From Methanobacteriota archaeon (GTDB lineage: Archaea > Thermoplasmatota > Poseidoniia > Poseidoniales > Poseidoniaceae), in NCBI GenBank assembly GCA_014240385.1, contig JAAZXA010000048.1:1-32700 (forward strand): a stretch of 32,700 nucleotides of DNA, in the 5' to 3' direction. Shown piece by piece: positions 7,346 through 16,612 of this stretch; within the stretch, counting starts at the first letter, position 1; every line of letters begins with the position of its first letter. The notes below the pieces were generated by a model. It worked only from the letters and a program-made list of their open reading frames with translations. It did not search any database and had not been told where the DNA came from. The position numbers and the translations under genes are program-made.

Positions 7346-9346
7346 TCAGGATTTTAGATGCCAAGCCATCAAACCCTTTTCATCTACCCAATCCAACCAC
7401 GATGCCCAGGTTGGGTCATGGCGCAAAGTGCGAGAATCTCCAACTACGACAAGACCACGTTTGGCGCGTGTCATCGCCACATTCAACCTCCGTCTGTCCT
7501 TCAAGAAGCCAACCTCTCCTTCTGAATTTGATCTAACTGTAGACATAATGATAAATTCTTTTTCACGGCCTTGATAACCATCGACAGTCTTCACTTCTAG
7601 GCCATGGAATGGTTCCCCTTCGGCTAATCCCCCTGCATCTTCGAAGAGGTCATTGAGCAACCGAACTTGGCCTGCATATGGGGAGATGACACCGATATCA
7701 GAGGTCTGGAGTTCCATTGCATCAAGAACACCTTTTACCAACTCAACAACGCAACCAGCTTCATCCATATTTGAACGACTACCGCCCATTTCATCAACTA
7801 TTTCAGTTCCTTCAACCGGCACGAAAGCAACCGGGTTTTCCCAATCAGGCCAGTTGATTCCAGCGGGAGCAGTTCTCAGTTTGGCAGATTCACCATCTTC
7901 CAATCTGCCTTCGTAAAACCTTCCACTAGGGAAATCTCGTATTGCTGGATGCATTCGGTATTGGGTTTCCAGCATATTAGTGGGTAACCCCGCTTCTATC
8001 AATCTCTCGAACAGGCTTCGGTTCAGGCCACCTTCTTCGGCCCTTCGAGAGATGACTGTTGGAGGCAATTGACGGTGGTCCCCCACCAATACGACTTGCC
8101 TTGCTCCTCTAACTAAAGGGACAAGTGTTGATGGCTCACTGGATTGGGTTGCCTCATCTATCAAGACGAAAGGAAAGCGCCTGTGTCCAAGCATTTCATG
8201 TCCAGACCCAATGCATGTTGCACAGATAACATCAGCATCATCGAGAACATCCTCCGCCATCTTTCTTTCAAGCCGTTTGACTTCTTTCCAACCTTTGTTG
8301 AGGTCACGGTGGGCTAAGCCTTTTTCCCGACCTTTAAGGTTCTTCAATTCACTTTGTACTTCTTCGAGGTAGTCTTTCTCCATCTTCACCTTTTCTTGAT
8401 CTGGATGTTCTGCAATACGTGCATCCATAGTTGCCGAGCGTAAGTTTTCTCTAACCTTTACCGGTTGTCCTAGCCGTACAGCCATAACTTCATTTTCAAG
8501 CAAGCCGTTGAGTAAATTATCAACCGCTACATTTGATTCCGCACACACTAGGATAGGACCCATCCCTCGCTTCACCCAAGTTCTTACTAATTGGACTGCA
8601 GTATGCGTTTTCCCCGTCCCTGGTGGGCCTTGGATAATAGATAACTTTGATTTTAAGGATAATTCCACGGCTTCTTTTTGAGAGTCATTTAGAGGATATT
8701 TAGAGAGATTGATTCTATCTATTTGTTTCTTCAAGCCACCAATATCAGGAGTTTGAGAGGCAGCTGCTTCGATGTCGTGCACCCTTGCCATGATGATGTC
8801 ACGCAAGGGGGTGCCCATCTCTGAATCATCAGAATGAAAGGCATCTAGAGCATTTTGCATTCTATCATGGGCGACTCTATTTGCTCCCTTGTCAATTCTC
8901 CAAACTCCCTTCCGTAGGGCCTCTGGTCTTTCTTTGAACACCACCCTGATACGTTTGCGGTTTCGGTCAAGGACGATCCCCTCGTCGCATCTTTCCTCCA
9001 TCGGCCTTGAACGGCTTAGAATAACAATGTCTCCATGGCGGAATCCATGCCATGGAAGGTTGTCTCCACTTTGGGCTGAGAATGAGATGATTGGGTCGCC
9101 AAAAAAGCGGCCGTTAGGCTTAGCTAGTAAATTAAAGAGAGAAAGGCCAGCCTCTGATAGGCGTTTATTGGTCCAAGTTTTCCAGCGTTTTTGCATTAAT
9201 TGTAATTCATCATCTAATTCCCATTTTACGAGTGCTTTGAACAACTCATAATGCTCTTGGCTTCTACGCCATTGGATTTTATTTTCGGGAAGCTCTCTAT
9301 CCCGCTTTGGACCGGGGGATATACGCCGAACATTGTCTCGGCCCAT
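7346..9346 (-). CDS. Superfamily 1 DNA/RNA helicase (Upf1/IGHMBP2-like)
   Basis: Walker A 'IQGPPGTGKTHTAVQLV', 'LIDEATQSSEPS', 'GDHRQLPPTV', 'ETQYRMHPAIRDFPS', 'TVDGYQGREKEFIIMSTVRSN', 'RRLNVAMTRAKRGLVVVGD'. Confidence 0.95.
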   Translation of the reverse strand: MGRDNVRRISPGPKRDRELPENKIQWRRSQEHYELFKALVKWELDDELQLMQKRWKTWTNKRLSEAGLSLFNLLAKPNGRFFGDPIISFSAQSGDNLPWHGFRHGDIVILSRSRPMEERCDEGIVLDRNRKRIRVVFKERPEALRKGVWRIDKGANRVAHDRMQNALDAFHSDDSEMGTPLRDIIMARVHDIEAAASQTPDIGGLKKQIDRINLSKYPLNDSQKEAVELSLKSKLSIIQGPPGTGKTHTAVQLVRTWVKRGMGPILVCAESNVAVDNLLNGLLENEVMAVRLGQPVKVRENLRSATMDARIAEHPDQEKVKMEKDYLEEVQSELKNLKGREKGLAHRDLNKGWKEVKRLERKMAEDVLDDADVICATCIGSGHEMLGHRRFPFVLIDEATQSSEPSTLVPLVRGARQVVLVGDHRQLPPTVISRRAEEGGLNRSLFERLIEAGLPTNMLETQYRMHPAIRDFPSGRFYEGRLEDGESAKLRTAPAGINWPDWENPVAFVPVEGTEIVDEMGGSRSNMDEAGCVVELVKGVLDAMELQTSDIGVISPYAGQVRLLNDLFEDAGGLAEGEPFHGLEVKTVDGYQGREKEFIIMSTVRSNSEGEVGFLKDRRRLNVAMTRAKRGLVVVGDSRTLRHDPTWASWLDWVDEKGLMAWHLKS

Positions 9347-9474
9347 GCAATTGGCAACATGTTCAGCAAAAGGAGGTTTCCGGTCCTAATTCTGTATTCT
9401 TATTCAATTTACTTGATAGTACAGCAATCGGTCAGTCTTATACAGGATTGTTAGGCCGAAGACCTGAGGAAATC

Positions 9475-10647
9475 ATGTTCCGCAGGCGGTCTAAGGGTGA
9501 CGGGCGCAAGCGCCGTTCAACCAGTCGCACCTGTCCTTTTTGTGACGCAGAGAATCCACTTGATGCAGAATCTTGTCATCAGTGCTATTATGAATTAAAT
9601 AAAAAGGCCAAGGATCAAAGCAGCGCTTCTTCCGACACTCCCAAGGATTCCCTTTGGGGGGAATTGATGCGAGAAGTAATCCCTGGTGCGGAAGATGAAT
9701 TAGTTATGGAAACCAGAAGTATGGATGAAATGACCTATGAAATAGATGAGTACGATACCGTTGGAGATGATGAAGTGATTATCATGTCGGAAGGCGGTCC
9801 AAGTTTTGAAGAAATTCTTGACTCGGCTCAGTCCGCTGAAGAAGAAAGAGCAGATAGAGCATTGATGTCTTTAGCAACCCCCACTATTGCCGAAACAACT
9901 GCAATTCAGGAAGATGATATTGAACCCCCACTTCCCACACCGGAATCCACTGTTCCAGCAGCAATGATTCCACCTCCACTCCCAAGCACCAACCTTTTTT
10001 CAGAGGATAGCCTAGATGATGACCTCGATGAGATAATCGCTGCTGCTACTGTTGCAACCCCTGTTTCTGAACCTGCACCTCCAGTGGCTGTTCCAACACC
10101 GCCACCTTTGCCGCCCACTCCTGCCCCTGCCCCTGCTCCAGTGCAAGCCCCCACCCCTCTGCCTGTGCCAACACCAGTTCTGACAATACCCTCCATCCCA
10201 CCGCCACCATCGGCTTTTCAGATTCCAACTCCTGTCGTTTCAACTCCTCCTCCAGTAGTTCCTGTACCCTCTATTCCAAGTTTAGCGCAAGTGAATGGTG
10301 CCAGTGCTCCTAGTTCTCCAATCCCCACTCCACAAGTTGCTTCGCAAGCCAATGGCACTATTTGGCCTTGGCCACAGGCTGAATTATGGGATCAACGAGA
10401 CTTGCGAAGAGGGATTATCGAGGCGATGGAACTAGCAGGCCGCGGAGATAGAGCCTCTGCATTATCGACTTTAGATAGAATTGGCCCTCACCTTGGGGAG
10501 AGTATGGAGGCTTTGCACCATATCGGAGCATTATTGCATACTCTTGGTCGTGGAGAAGAAATGAGAAAGATGGTGAATGCCGCTGTTGCAACCTACCCTA
10601 GCGACCCCAATGTTTCAACAGCAGCAGCCGTTCTCCTGCAATCATGA
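9475..10647 (+). CDS. Zinc-ribbon protein with Pro-rich linker and helical (TPR-like) C-terminus
   Basis: Track ORF starts 9307, but ATG at 9475 gives 'MFRRRSKGDGRKRRSTSRTCPFCDAENPLDAESCHQCYYELNKK'; Pro-rich middle; C-term 'LRRGIIEAMELAGRGDRASALSTLDRIGPHLGESMEALHHIGALLHTLGRGEEM'. Confidence 0.75.
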   Translation: MFRRRSKGDGRKRRSTSRTCPFCDAENPLDAESCHQCYYELNKKAKDQSSASSDTPKDSLWGELMREVIPGAEDELVMETRSMDEMTYEIDEYDTVGDDEVIIMSEGGPSFEEILDSAQSAEEERADRALMSLATPTIAETTAIQEDDIEPPLPTPESTVPAAMIPPPLPSTNLFSEDSLDDDLDEIIAAATVATPVSEPAPPVAVPTPPPLPPTPAPAPAPVQAPTPLPVPTPVLTIPSIPPPPSAFQIPTPVVSTPPPVVPVPSIPSLAQVNGASAPSSPIPTPQVASQANGTIWPWPQAELWDQRDLRRGIIEAMELAGRGDRASALSTLDRIGPHLGESMEALHHIGALLHTLGRGEEMRKMVNAAVATYPSDPNVSTAAAVLLQS

Positions 10648-11237
10648 TGATAACGCGAGCCACCCCTTCACTGCGGCTGGGCTCGGAATTTATCTTACGG
10701 CCAGTGCACCGCAGATTGCTGAAAGCGGTACTATCCGCATATGCAGAAGACCCCATAGGGGCTAGAGCAGCACTTCCATGGCTGAAAGGAGAGGACGACA
10801 TTACCCACCAAATGGCAGACTTTCTTTTCGAGTTAGAGATTCACAGCAACACGGGCAGGATTCATTTCTGGAGCATTCATGAAAAGGATAATTCAGAGAC
10901 TTTCGTTGGAATGGTGGGCCTCGGGGATGAATTAGTATTGAAAAAGACCAACTGGAATCTCGGATATTGGGTCAGACCAACTTATCGAAAGAGAGGGATT
11001 GCACAAAGAGCGGTATCAGAAGTGTTCGAATGGCTATCTTCTCGCCCTGAAGATTTACTTATCGAGATTACCGTTCATCCACATAACCCTGCAGGATTGA
11101 AAACTTGCAAGGGAATTTGTGATGCTTGGGGTGGCAAGGTAATGGAACCAGAATTATACCCAATAGAAATCAATAATCGCACGGTGCTCCATCACTTACA
11201 TCTCATTTCATTGCCCCTTGATAATGAAGAGAAGTGA
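10644..11237 (+). CDS. GNAT-family N-acetyltransferase (RimJ/RimL-like)
   Basis: 'LGYWVRPTYRKRGIAQRAVSEVFEWL', 'LLIEITVHPHNPAGLKTCKGICD'; 4-bp overlap with upstream gene. Confidence 0.85.
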   Translation: MMITRATPSLRLGSEFILRPVHRRLLKAVLSAYAEDPIGARAALPWLKGEDDITHQMADFLFELEIHSNTGRIHFWSIHEKDNSETFVGMVGLGDELVLKKTNWNLGYWVRPTYRKRGIAQRAVSEVFEWLSSRPEDLLIEITVHPHNPAGLKTCKGICDAWGGKVMEPELYPIEINNRTVLHHLHLISLPLDNEEK

Positions 11238-12039
11238 GGTTATGGTGCCAAAACTCTGGTTGACAGTGGATAGCGACGATATTCGCCATATTCCGCGCCA
11301 TCAGGGACATCCGAAAAGAAGTAAGAAGAAATTAGCAGAACCATACCGAGGTACTGAGCCAAGTCCAGACTTATTGCTAGGAATGAAGGGCTTTTCAAAA
11401 TGGATTAATGAGGGTGGTAGTGCAACATTGTTTGTTATTGCAGAACAATTGGAATCCCTTGACTTCTCTAAATGGTTGGAAGAATTATTATTGACAGAGA
11501 GAGTTTTGATTGCTTGCCATGGGCTTTCTCACCGGTCATGGTCGGCATGGGGGGAAGATACAGAGGGCTTTTCTCAAGCCTTGGATGATGCGACATTGAG
11601 ATTGAAAGAGTTTGGTGGGAAGTATTGGCGGCCTTGGTTCCGCGCCCCTGCGGGGTATATTGCGCCTTGGATGGCAGAAGTTTTGGCAGCCCAAGGGTAT
11701 CTTGTCGACTCCTCAGTAAATGAAACCTGGTTAACGAGAAGGAAAACTGGACCACGAAATTCTTGGAATGTGGTGAAGAAGGCAGTTAAAGAAGCTGGAC
11801 TTATTGAGCGAGAGTGGCTAATAAATAGTGAATTTGGGTTGAAATTACCGGTATGCGGCCCAGCCTTGCACACTCCACTCCTGAAAACAATTTCAAAGCG
11901 CTCATGGCGTTCTGTTTCTTCATTGGAAAAGGCCCATTCTATGGATGTGGAAAACGCAGACTGCGACGTAGTTACTGTATATTGGCACATCTTAGATCAC
12001 GCTCGGAAAAAGGGCGATTGGACCCCACCTTTTGTGTAG
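11218..12039 (+). CDS. Polysaccharide deacetylase-like (NodB homology) protein
   Basis: 'LWLTVDSDD', 'IACHGLSHRSW', 'WFRAPAGYIAPWMAEVLAAQGYLVDSSV' correspond to NodB motifs. Start may be an internal Met. Confidence 0.75.
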   Translation: MIMKRSEVMVPKLWLTVDSDDIRHIPRHQGHPKRSKKKLAEPYRGTEPSPDLLLGMKGFSKWINEGGSATLFVIAEQLESLDFSKWLEELLLTERVLIACHGLSHRSWSAWGEDTEGFSQALDDATLRLKEFGGKYWRPWFRAPAGYIAPWMAEVLAAQGYLVDSSVNETWLTRRKTGPRNSWNVVKKAVKEAGLIEREWLINSEFGLKLPVCGPALHTPLLKTISKRSWRSVSSLEKAHSMDVENADCDVVTVYWHILDHARKKGDWTPPFV

Positions 12040-12097
12040 TTTTTTTGAGGAACTGTCACCCTAATGCTTTTGGAGGGTCGACTACGGCAGGGGTTCT

Positions 12098-12277
12098 ATG
12101 TCTGTAGAGGCCATGGTTCAAGGAATGATTGACGATTTGACTGCCGCACTTGGTGATGCTGTAAAGCATGACAAGGGCAACTCCGCTGCCGGAACTCGCG
12201 TACGTAAGGCTATGCAGGGCGCAAAAGCAGCTGCACAGGATGTCCGTACAAAGGTTCAGAGCGACAAGAACGCTTGA
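12098..12277 (+). CDS. Histone H1-like protein, Hc1-type (59 aa, absent from ORF track)
   Basis: ATG 12098 to TGA 12277: MSVEAMVQGMIDDLTAALGDAVKHDKGNSAAGTRVRKAMQGAKAAAQDVRTKVQSDKNA; the 'KGN-AAGTRVRKAMQ--K--AQDVR--VQ--KN' pattern resembles bacterial Hc1-family histone H1-like proteins. GGAGGG lies upstream. Confidence 0.82.
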   Translation: MSVEAMVQGMIDDLTAALGDAVKHDKGNSAAGTRVRKAMQGAKAAAQDVRTKVQSDKNA

Positions 12278-12286
12278 TTTCTAAAA

Positions 12287-13915
12287 TCAATTTGTTTTGG
12301 ACCATATGGTCCAATCACCGCCACCATTCATCAAAGGTGCGGATGCCTTCTTACTAACACTCCACCCTTCAATTTCAACTTGAATGTTAGGGGAGATGAC
12401 AAGCCAGTTAACATTGGAAAGGTTTCCACGATTCTCAATTACGGTTTGATTTACAATTTCGTCTTGCCAATCAGTAGTATCAGCACGCCAGTGTCCTGTG
12501 ATATTTCTACTTCCATCTGCATCAACTTGTAAATGGAATGAATATAACCAATGCATTCCCAATGTGGAATCGCTGATGAATAAGAAGTCCTCTTCATCTT
12601 CCATCTCTTCTGAAAGATATTCTGCAGCCTCACTGGTCCAGGACGTTTGCCCATGAATTGCAGCAAAAAATGACAAAGGTAGGATTAAGCATATCCCCAC
12701 TAAAACAGGTTTCCATAATATTCCGAGGTTTTGCAACCCTTCGACATCATTAGGATTAGCCTTCTCTTTCCCACTGGTTAGTTGCCTGACTCTCATTATG
12801 TACCAGAAGCATGGAATCATCAAGATAGTGGCATAACGGCCATTATTCCCTAATGTCCAAACCATCCATGGCCATTCTGCATTCCATAATAGAGATTCAT
12901 GAGTCCACAATGAAGCAACATAGAGGATAATTGCAGTAGTCATCCCACCAATTACCGCAGCTAAAAGGCCGGCTTCTCTATCGATTATCGTTGTCGATGA
13001 AGCAAGACTTTCTTTGAGGAATGGCCATAATACCATCCCAAATATCATGAATATCAAAACTACATCGATTAGGGAAAAAAATACTGCAGAGGAAAACCTC
13101 AATGGTGCTCTACGAAGTGCTGAGAAGGTACTACCTTCGCCAGCGGCTAATGCAAAACCAAGGAAAACAAGAACTACCAATGAACTTGAAGCAATAAAAG
13201 CCCGATGTGGGCGTCTAGTAACTTTGGTTAACAATTCATTTGATCCATCGATTGCAAATACAATGAATCCTAACATGAATAAAAGCACTGAAGTTGTAGG
13301 GTCAATTCCTTTTACAGTCGCCCCAAATAATACTGCACATGGAGCCATTAGCCAAAGGAGTGGCATTCCTTTCCCCCCAGTTCTTAACCCTAATATCAAG
13401 GCCAGCATGGCGATACTAATTGCAATTAACATGAACTCTTCAGGATAAACGCGACCTGATGCAAAAATCAGAGCAGGGTTAACACTGGCAAGAGCGGTTA
13501 GTCTCGTAGCAGCCCCAGTTCCATACAATCTTTCTGTGGACTTCCAAATTGCGAACAGCATCAAGGCAGTCATCATCATGGCGCCAGTTTGAATGGAATC
13601 AACATCATGCCCCATAAAATCAAACCATATTCCAAGCCAAGCATGCCAAGCCCAATACCTTCCACCCACATCTGGGCTGTAATTTGGATCTGATGACTCA
13701 GGGTCGATAGGTCGTGTATGGCCCCAATCCAACTTTGCTTCACCAGTACCATCTTCGACGGTGACATAGGTTGAATGAATATAGGCGTCAAGCCCCAATT
13801 CGCTACTTGATGTAGCAATAATATGGAGAATTATTCCCACCATAAATAGGATACTCCAGAAGCGGTTACTTTCTGGATTCCACCAAGGCAGGCTTGCTTC
13901 TTCCTCCTCCATCAA
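12287..13915 (-). CDS. Multi-pass membrane protein, probable GT-C/PMT-like glycosyltransferase
   Basis: ORF 542 aa, ~10 hydrophobic helices, early acidic 'GLDAYIHSTYV' loop after TM1 and 'ASVNPALIFASGRVYPEEFMLI', C-terminal soluble domain. Confidence 0.6.
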   Translation of the reverse strand: MMEEEEASLPWWNPESNRFWSILFMVGIILHIIATSSSELGLDAYIHSTYVTVEDGTGEAKLDWGHTRPIDPESSDPNYSPDVGGRYWAWHAWLGIWFDFMGHDVDSIQTGAMMMTALMLFAIWKSTERLYGTGAATRLTALASVNPALIFASGRVYPEEFMLIAISIAMLALILGLRTGGKGMPLLWLMAPCAVLFGATVKGIDPTTSVLLFMLGFIVFAIDGSNELLTKVTRRPHRAFIASSSLVVLVFLGFALAAGEGSTFSALRRAPLRFSSAVFFSLIDVVLIFMIFGMVLWPFLKESLASSTTIIDREAGLLAAVIGGMTTAIILYVASLWTHESLLWNAEWPWMVWTLGNNGRYATILMIPCFWYIMRVRQLTSGKEKANPNDVEGLQNLGILWKPVLVGICLILPLSFFAAIHGQTSWTSEAAEYLSEEMEDEEDFLFISDSTLGMHWLYSFHLQVDADGSRNITGHWRADTTDWQDEIVNQTVIENRGNLSNVNWLVISPNIQVEIEGWSVSKKASAPLMNGGGDWTIWSKTN

Positions 13916-13954
13916 TAGGAGGGGGCGGCTATCTACTGTTCAATAATTCTCTTA

Positions 13955-14977
13955 TTAAAATTGGAATAATGAGGATTGACCGGTACTTCTTATTCGTCCA
14001 CTAAGGCGTTTCATATTTCTCTCAAAGCGCTTTTCTCCAAATTCAAATTCATCGATAAGGAAATTGCGCAATTCCGTTTCATCGACGTTCCCTTGTTGCA
14101 TTGAATCAACATCACAGGCTGGATGATTGAGGAATATTTCTCGGATTTCCGCGAGTCTTTCTGGAACATCTTTTTCTTTTACTTGGCAAATAGTTTCAAT
14201 ATCTCCGTGTTCTTTTATCAATTTCAGACCTGTTTTTGGACCGATTCCCTTTATTCCAGGGTGGAAATCCGTTCCTATCATGATTGCCAAATCAACCAAT
14301 TGTTCTCGACTAAGTTGATGCTCTGACAATAAATCGTCTAGAATTATTCTCTCGGCACTGACTACCCTCCCCATTCTCTTACTGCCATGGCTCATTAAAT
14401 TTCGAATTAATATTGGAGAGCCATAAAGGAGCGCATCCCAATCTTGGGTAGCAACGATATCGATTTCACCTCGCCTAGCCATAACTGCCGCCTGTCCCTC
14501 TCCTTCTGCAGCAGCATCTACCCATGGAACACCTAGTAAATCGAGTAATTTTTTGGTTTGGGTTTGCATTTCAGGAGTATAATTTGCGGCCCTTTGGCCC
14601 ATTTTCTGGGCTCTTTCATAATCACCTTCAGCCAGTGCCTCTTTCCACTCTTTTTCGGCTTTAACTCTGCGCGCTCTGCGCTGAGCTATCACATCAGTCT
14701 TCAATTCAGGATGTTTTCCGTCAAAGACGTAGACTGGTTTTAATCCAAGTTCAAGGAGAGTAGTAGTTCTCTCCAGAAAGCCCATCAAATGAGCAACTGG
14801 CTGACCTTTGGAATTTGTCAATGGCCCGCCATCACCTTCAGCACCACGGTTTCGCATACTTGTAATGAATTTAAATGCAACGAGAAAGGCATCGATTCCG
14901 ACCGTCTTCCCTGCTAATTCCTTGAGATCAAAAGATTGAGCATCAACAAGATCTCGAAGATTACACCCCATCCTCAA
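13955..14977 (-). CDS. fen: Flap endonuclease 1 (XPG/Rad2 family)
   Basis: 'MGCNLRDLVDAQSFDLKELAGKTVGIDAF', 'PVYVFDGKHPELK', 'VPWVDAAAEGEGQAAVMARRGEIDIVATQDWDALLYG', 'MIGTDFHPGIKGIGPKTGLKLIKEHG'; C-terminal PIP-like 'GQSSLFQF'. Confidence 0.95.
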   Translation of the reverse strand: MRMGCNLRDLVDAQSFDLKELAGKTVGIDAFLVAFKFITSMRNRGAEGDGGPLTNSKGQPVAHLMGFLERTTTLLELGLKPVYVFDGKHPELKTDVIAQRRARRVKAEKEWKEALAEGDYERAQKMGQRAANYTPEMQTQTKKLLDLLGVPWVDAAAEGEGQAAVMARRGEIDIVATQDWDALLYGSPILIRNLMSHGSKRMGRVVSAERIILDDLLSEHQLSREQLVDLAIMIGTDFHPGIKGIGPKTGLKLIKEHGDIETICQVKEKDVPERLAEIREIFLNHPACDVDSMQQGNVDETELRNFLIDEFEFGEKRFERNMKRLSGRIRSTGQSSLFQF

Positions 14978-16521
14978 TCTACCTCGTACTCATCTTCTTC
15001 TTCTATCCATTCTAGAGAAGCATTTGAGGCTCTATATTGCAAAAACCCTCCAATAGATAAGAATAGAATTCCAGCCGCAATTCCTGAATAAATTGGTGTA
15101 TTCAACCAAGTTGGATCAAGATTAGTAACTGTAATCGCACCTTCAGGAACCACATGGATGACTGAATTCCCATTACCAATACTGACTAACGTGGTATCAT
15201 TAGTAGGGGCTGCGTTATTTCCATCACCGGTTGTTCCCCAAGCTGGCACAACATCGCTACAACTTCCGCATTTTTTGACGAGTTTAACATCAATAATTAC
15301 ACCATGTCCTTCAGATGGATCAACTGCCAGTAATGAGAAGAAGCCTTGAATTTTTGACAAGCCGTGTTTACTGGTTGCACTAGGGTCAGAAAATGTCTCC
15401 ACATACTGGTCAAGTCCAAGGCCGTAAACGAACATGCTATCTTTCCCTTTAGAAGTATTAACATCCACACTATTTGAATAAACAGAATCCAGCGGTATCC
15501 ATATTTGAAATTCATCATTCAAATTTAGGCCGGTGAGGAATTGGTCATTGGCATTTCCAAGGCTTGCTAATTGATCTAATGTGTGGATGCTCTTGCCCAG
15601 TTTCGCCTCATCATATGGTAAGGACATGACCACTACCGGCATGATACTCAATGAAATCATCAAGCCAATCATGGTAACCAGAATAGCAGGAACTTTCCAA
15701 GCAAGCCCTGGAATGAAGGCGATTGATAGGACTCCCACAGCTATCACTGAAATAGCCCAAATAATTGGATTAAAGAGACTATAACCCTCTACATCCACTT
15801 CTCCAAAACCCAAACTTTGTGAGGCAAATGGGCTTTCATAGGACCCACCTTCTGGTATTTCAACAACGAATTCTTCAGGTGGTAAGGCGGGAACATTCAA
15901 GTCAAAATCTTGGTTAAGATAGAGTGTATATCCACCACTGAAATCATGTGGCTTGGTAAATTCAATCCGCACACCGAGAGTTACATTTTCTTCAATTTCA
16001 TCCATATCATGACTGACGTTATACTCGTAAAAATTAGTTGTACCTTCTGAAGGGCCAAGAACCATCACACCACCTATGACACTTTGACCATACATGATAT
16101 CGATTCGAACTTCCTTTGTGCAAGTTTGACTTTCAGGGCAATTGATTGTCAGAGTGAAATCTCCACTGAATGGTATCCCTTTGTCAAGTCTGACTACTCC
16201 TGGATAAGGGGCACTGCCGGTAAAGGTGAATGCACGCTTTCCACCACCGCTAGTGGCCTGGCCAGGGATATTATCTTCAAAAAAACTATCATCAGTCTCA
16301 CTATCTTGACCAGCATGTGTCCAAGTTTCCCAAGTTGAATATTGTCCCGCACCTTGTATTCCAAACATCGACATATGTTTGTTGAGGTGTGAGGTAGGGG
16401 TGCCTCGAGGGGGCTCTTCTTGATTTAGCGCCTCATCAGCAAAAACAGTTGCAGAAAGAAGAGGAAGTAATAGGATGAGGAAGCAGGCCAAGTAGGAAGC
16501 CAAGCGCGGATACCCCTTCAT
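14974..16521 (-). CDS. Secreted/membrane protein of unknown function
   Basis: ORF 515 aa; signal peptide 'YLACFLILLLPLLSATVFADE', two central TM helices, C-terminal TM and acidic tail. 4-bp overlap with fen. Confidence 0.75.
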   Translation of the reverse strand: MKGYPRLASYLACFLILLLPLLSATVFADEALNQEEPPRGTPTSHLNKHMSMFGIQGAGQYSTWETWTHAGQDSETDDSFFEDNIPGQATSGGGKRAFTFTGSAPYPGVVRLDKGIPFSGDFTLTINCPESQTCTKEVRIDIMYGQSVIGGVMVLGPSEGTTNFYEYNVSHDMDEIEENVTLGVRIEFTKPHDFSGGYTLYLNQDFDLNVPALPPEEFVVEIPEGGSYESPFASQSLGFGEVDVEGYSLFNPIIWAISVIAVGVLSIAFIPGLAWKVPAILVTMIGLMISLSIMPVVVMSLPYDEAKLGKSIHTLDQLASLGNANDQFLTGLNLNDEFQIWIPLDSVYSNSVDVNTSKGKDSMFVYGLGLDQYVETFSDPSATSKHGLSKIQGFFSLLAVDPSEGHGVIIDVKLVKKCGSCSDVVPAWGTTGDGNNAAPTNDTTLVSIGNGNSVIHVVPEGAITVTNLDPTWLNTPIYSGIAAGILFLSIGGFLQYRASNASLEWIEEEDEYEVD

Positions 16522-16612
16522 CAGTCCCGCGAATCAAACCTCCATCAAGAGGTTGTCCCATCATCGATTTCCTATGGAATACCTGAAGAGTAGAGGATAG
16601 CCGCCAATAACC

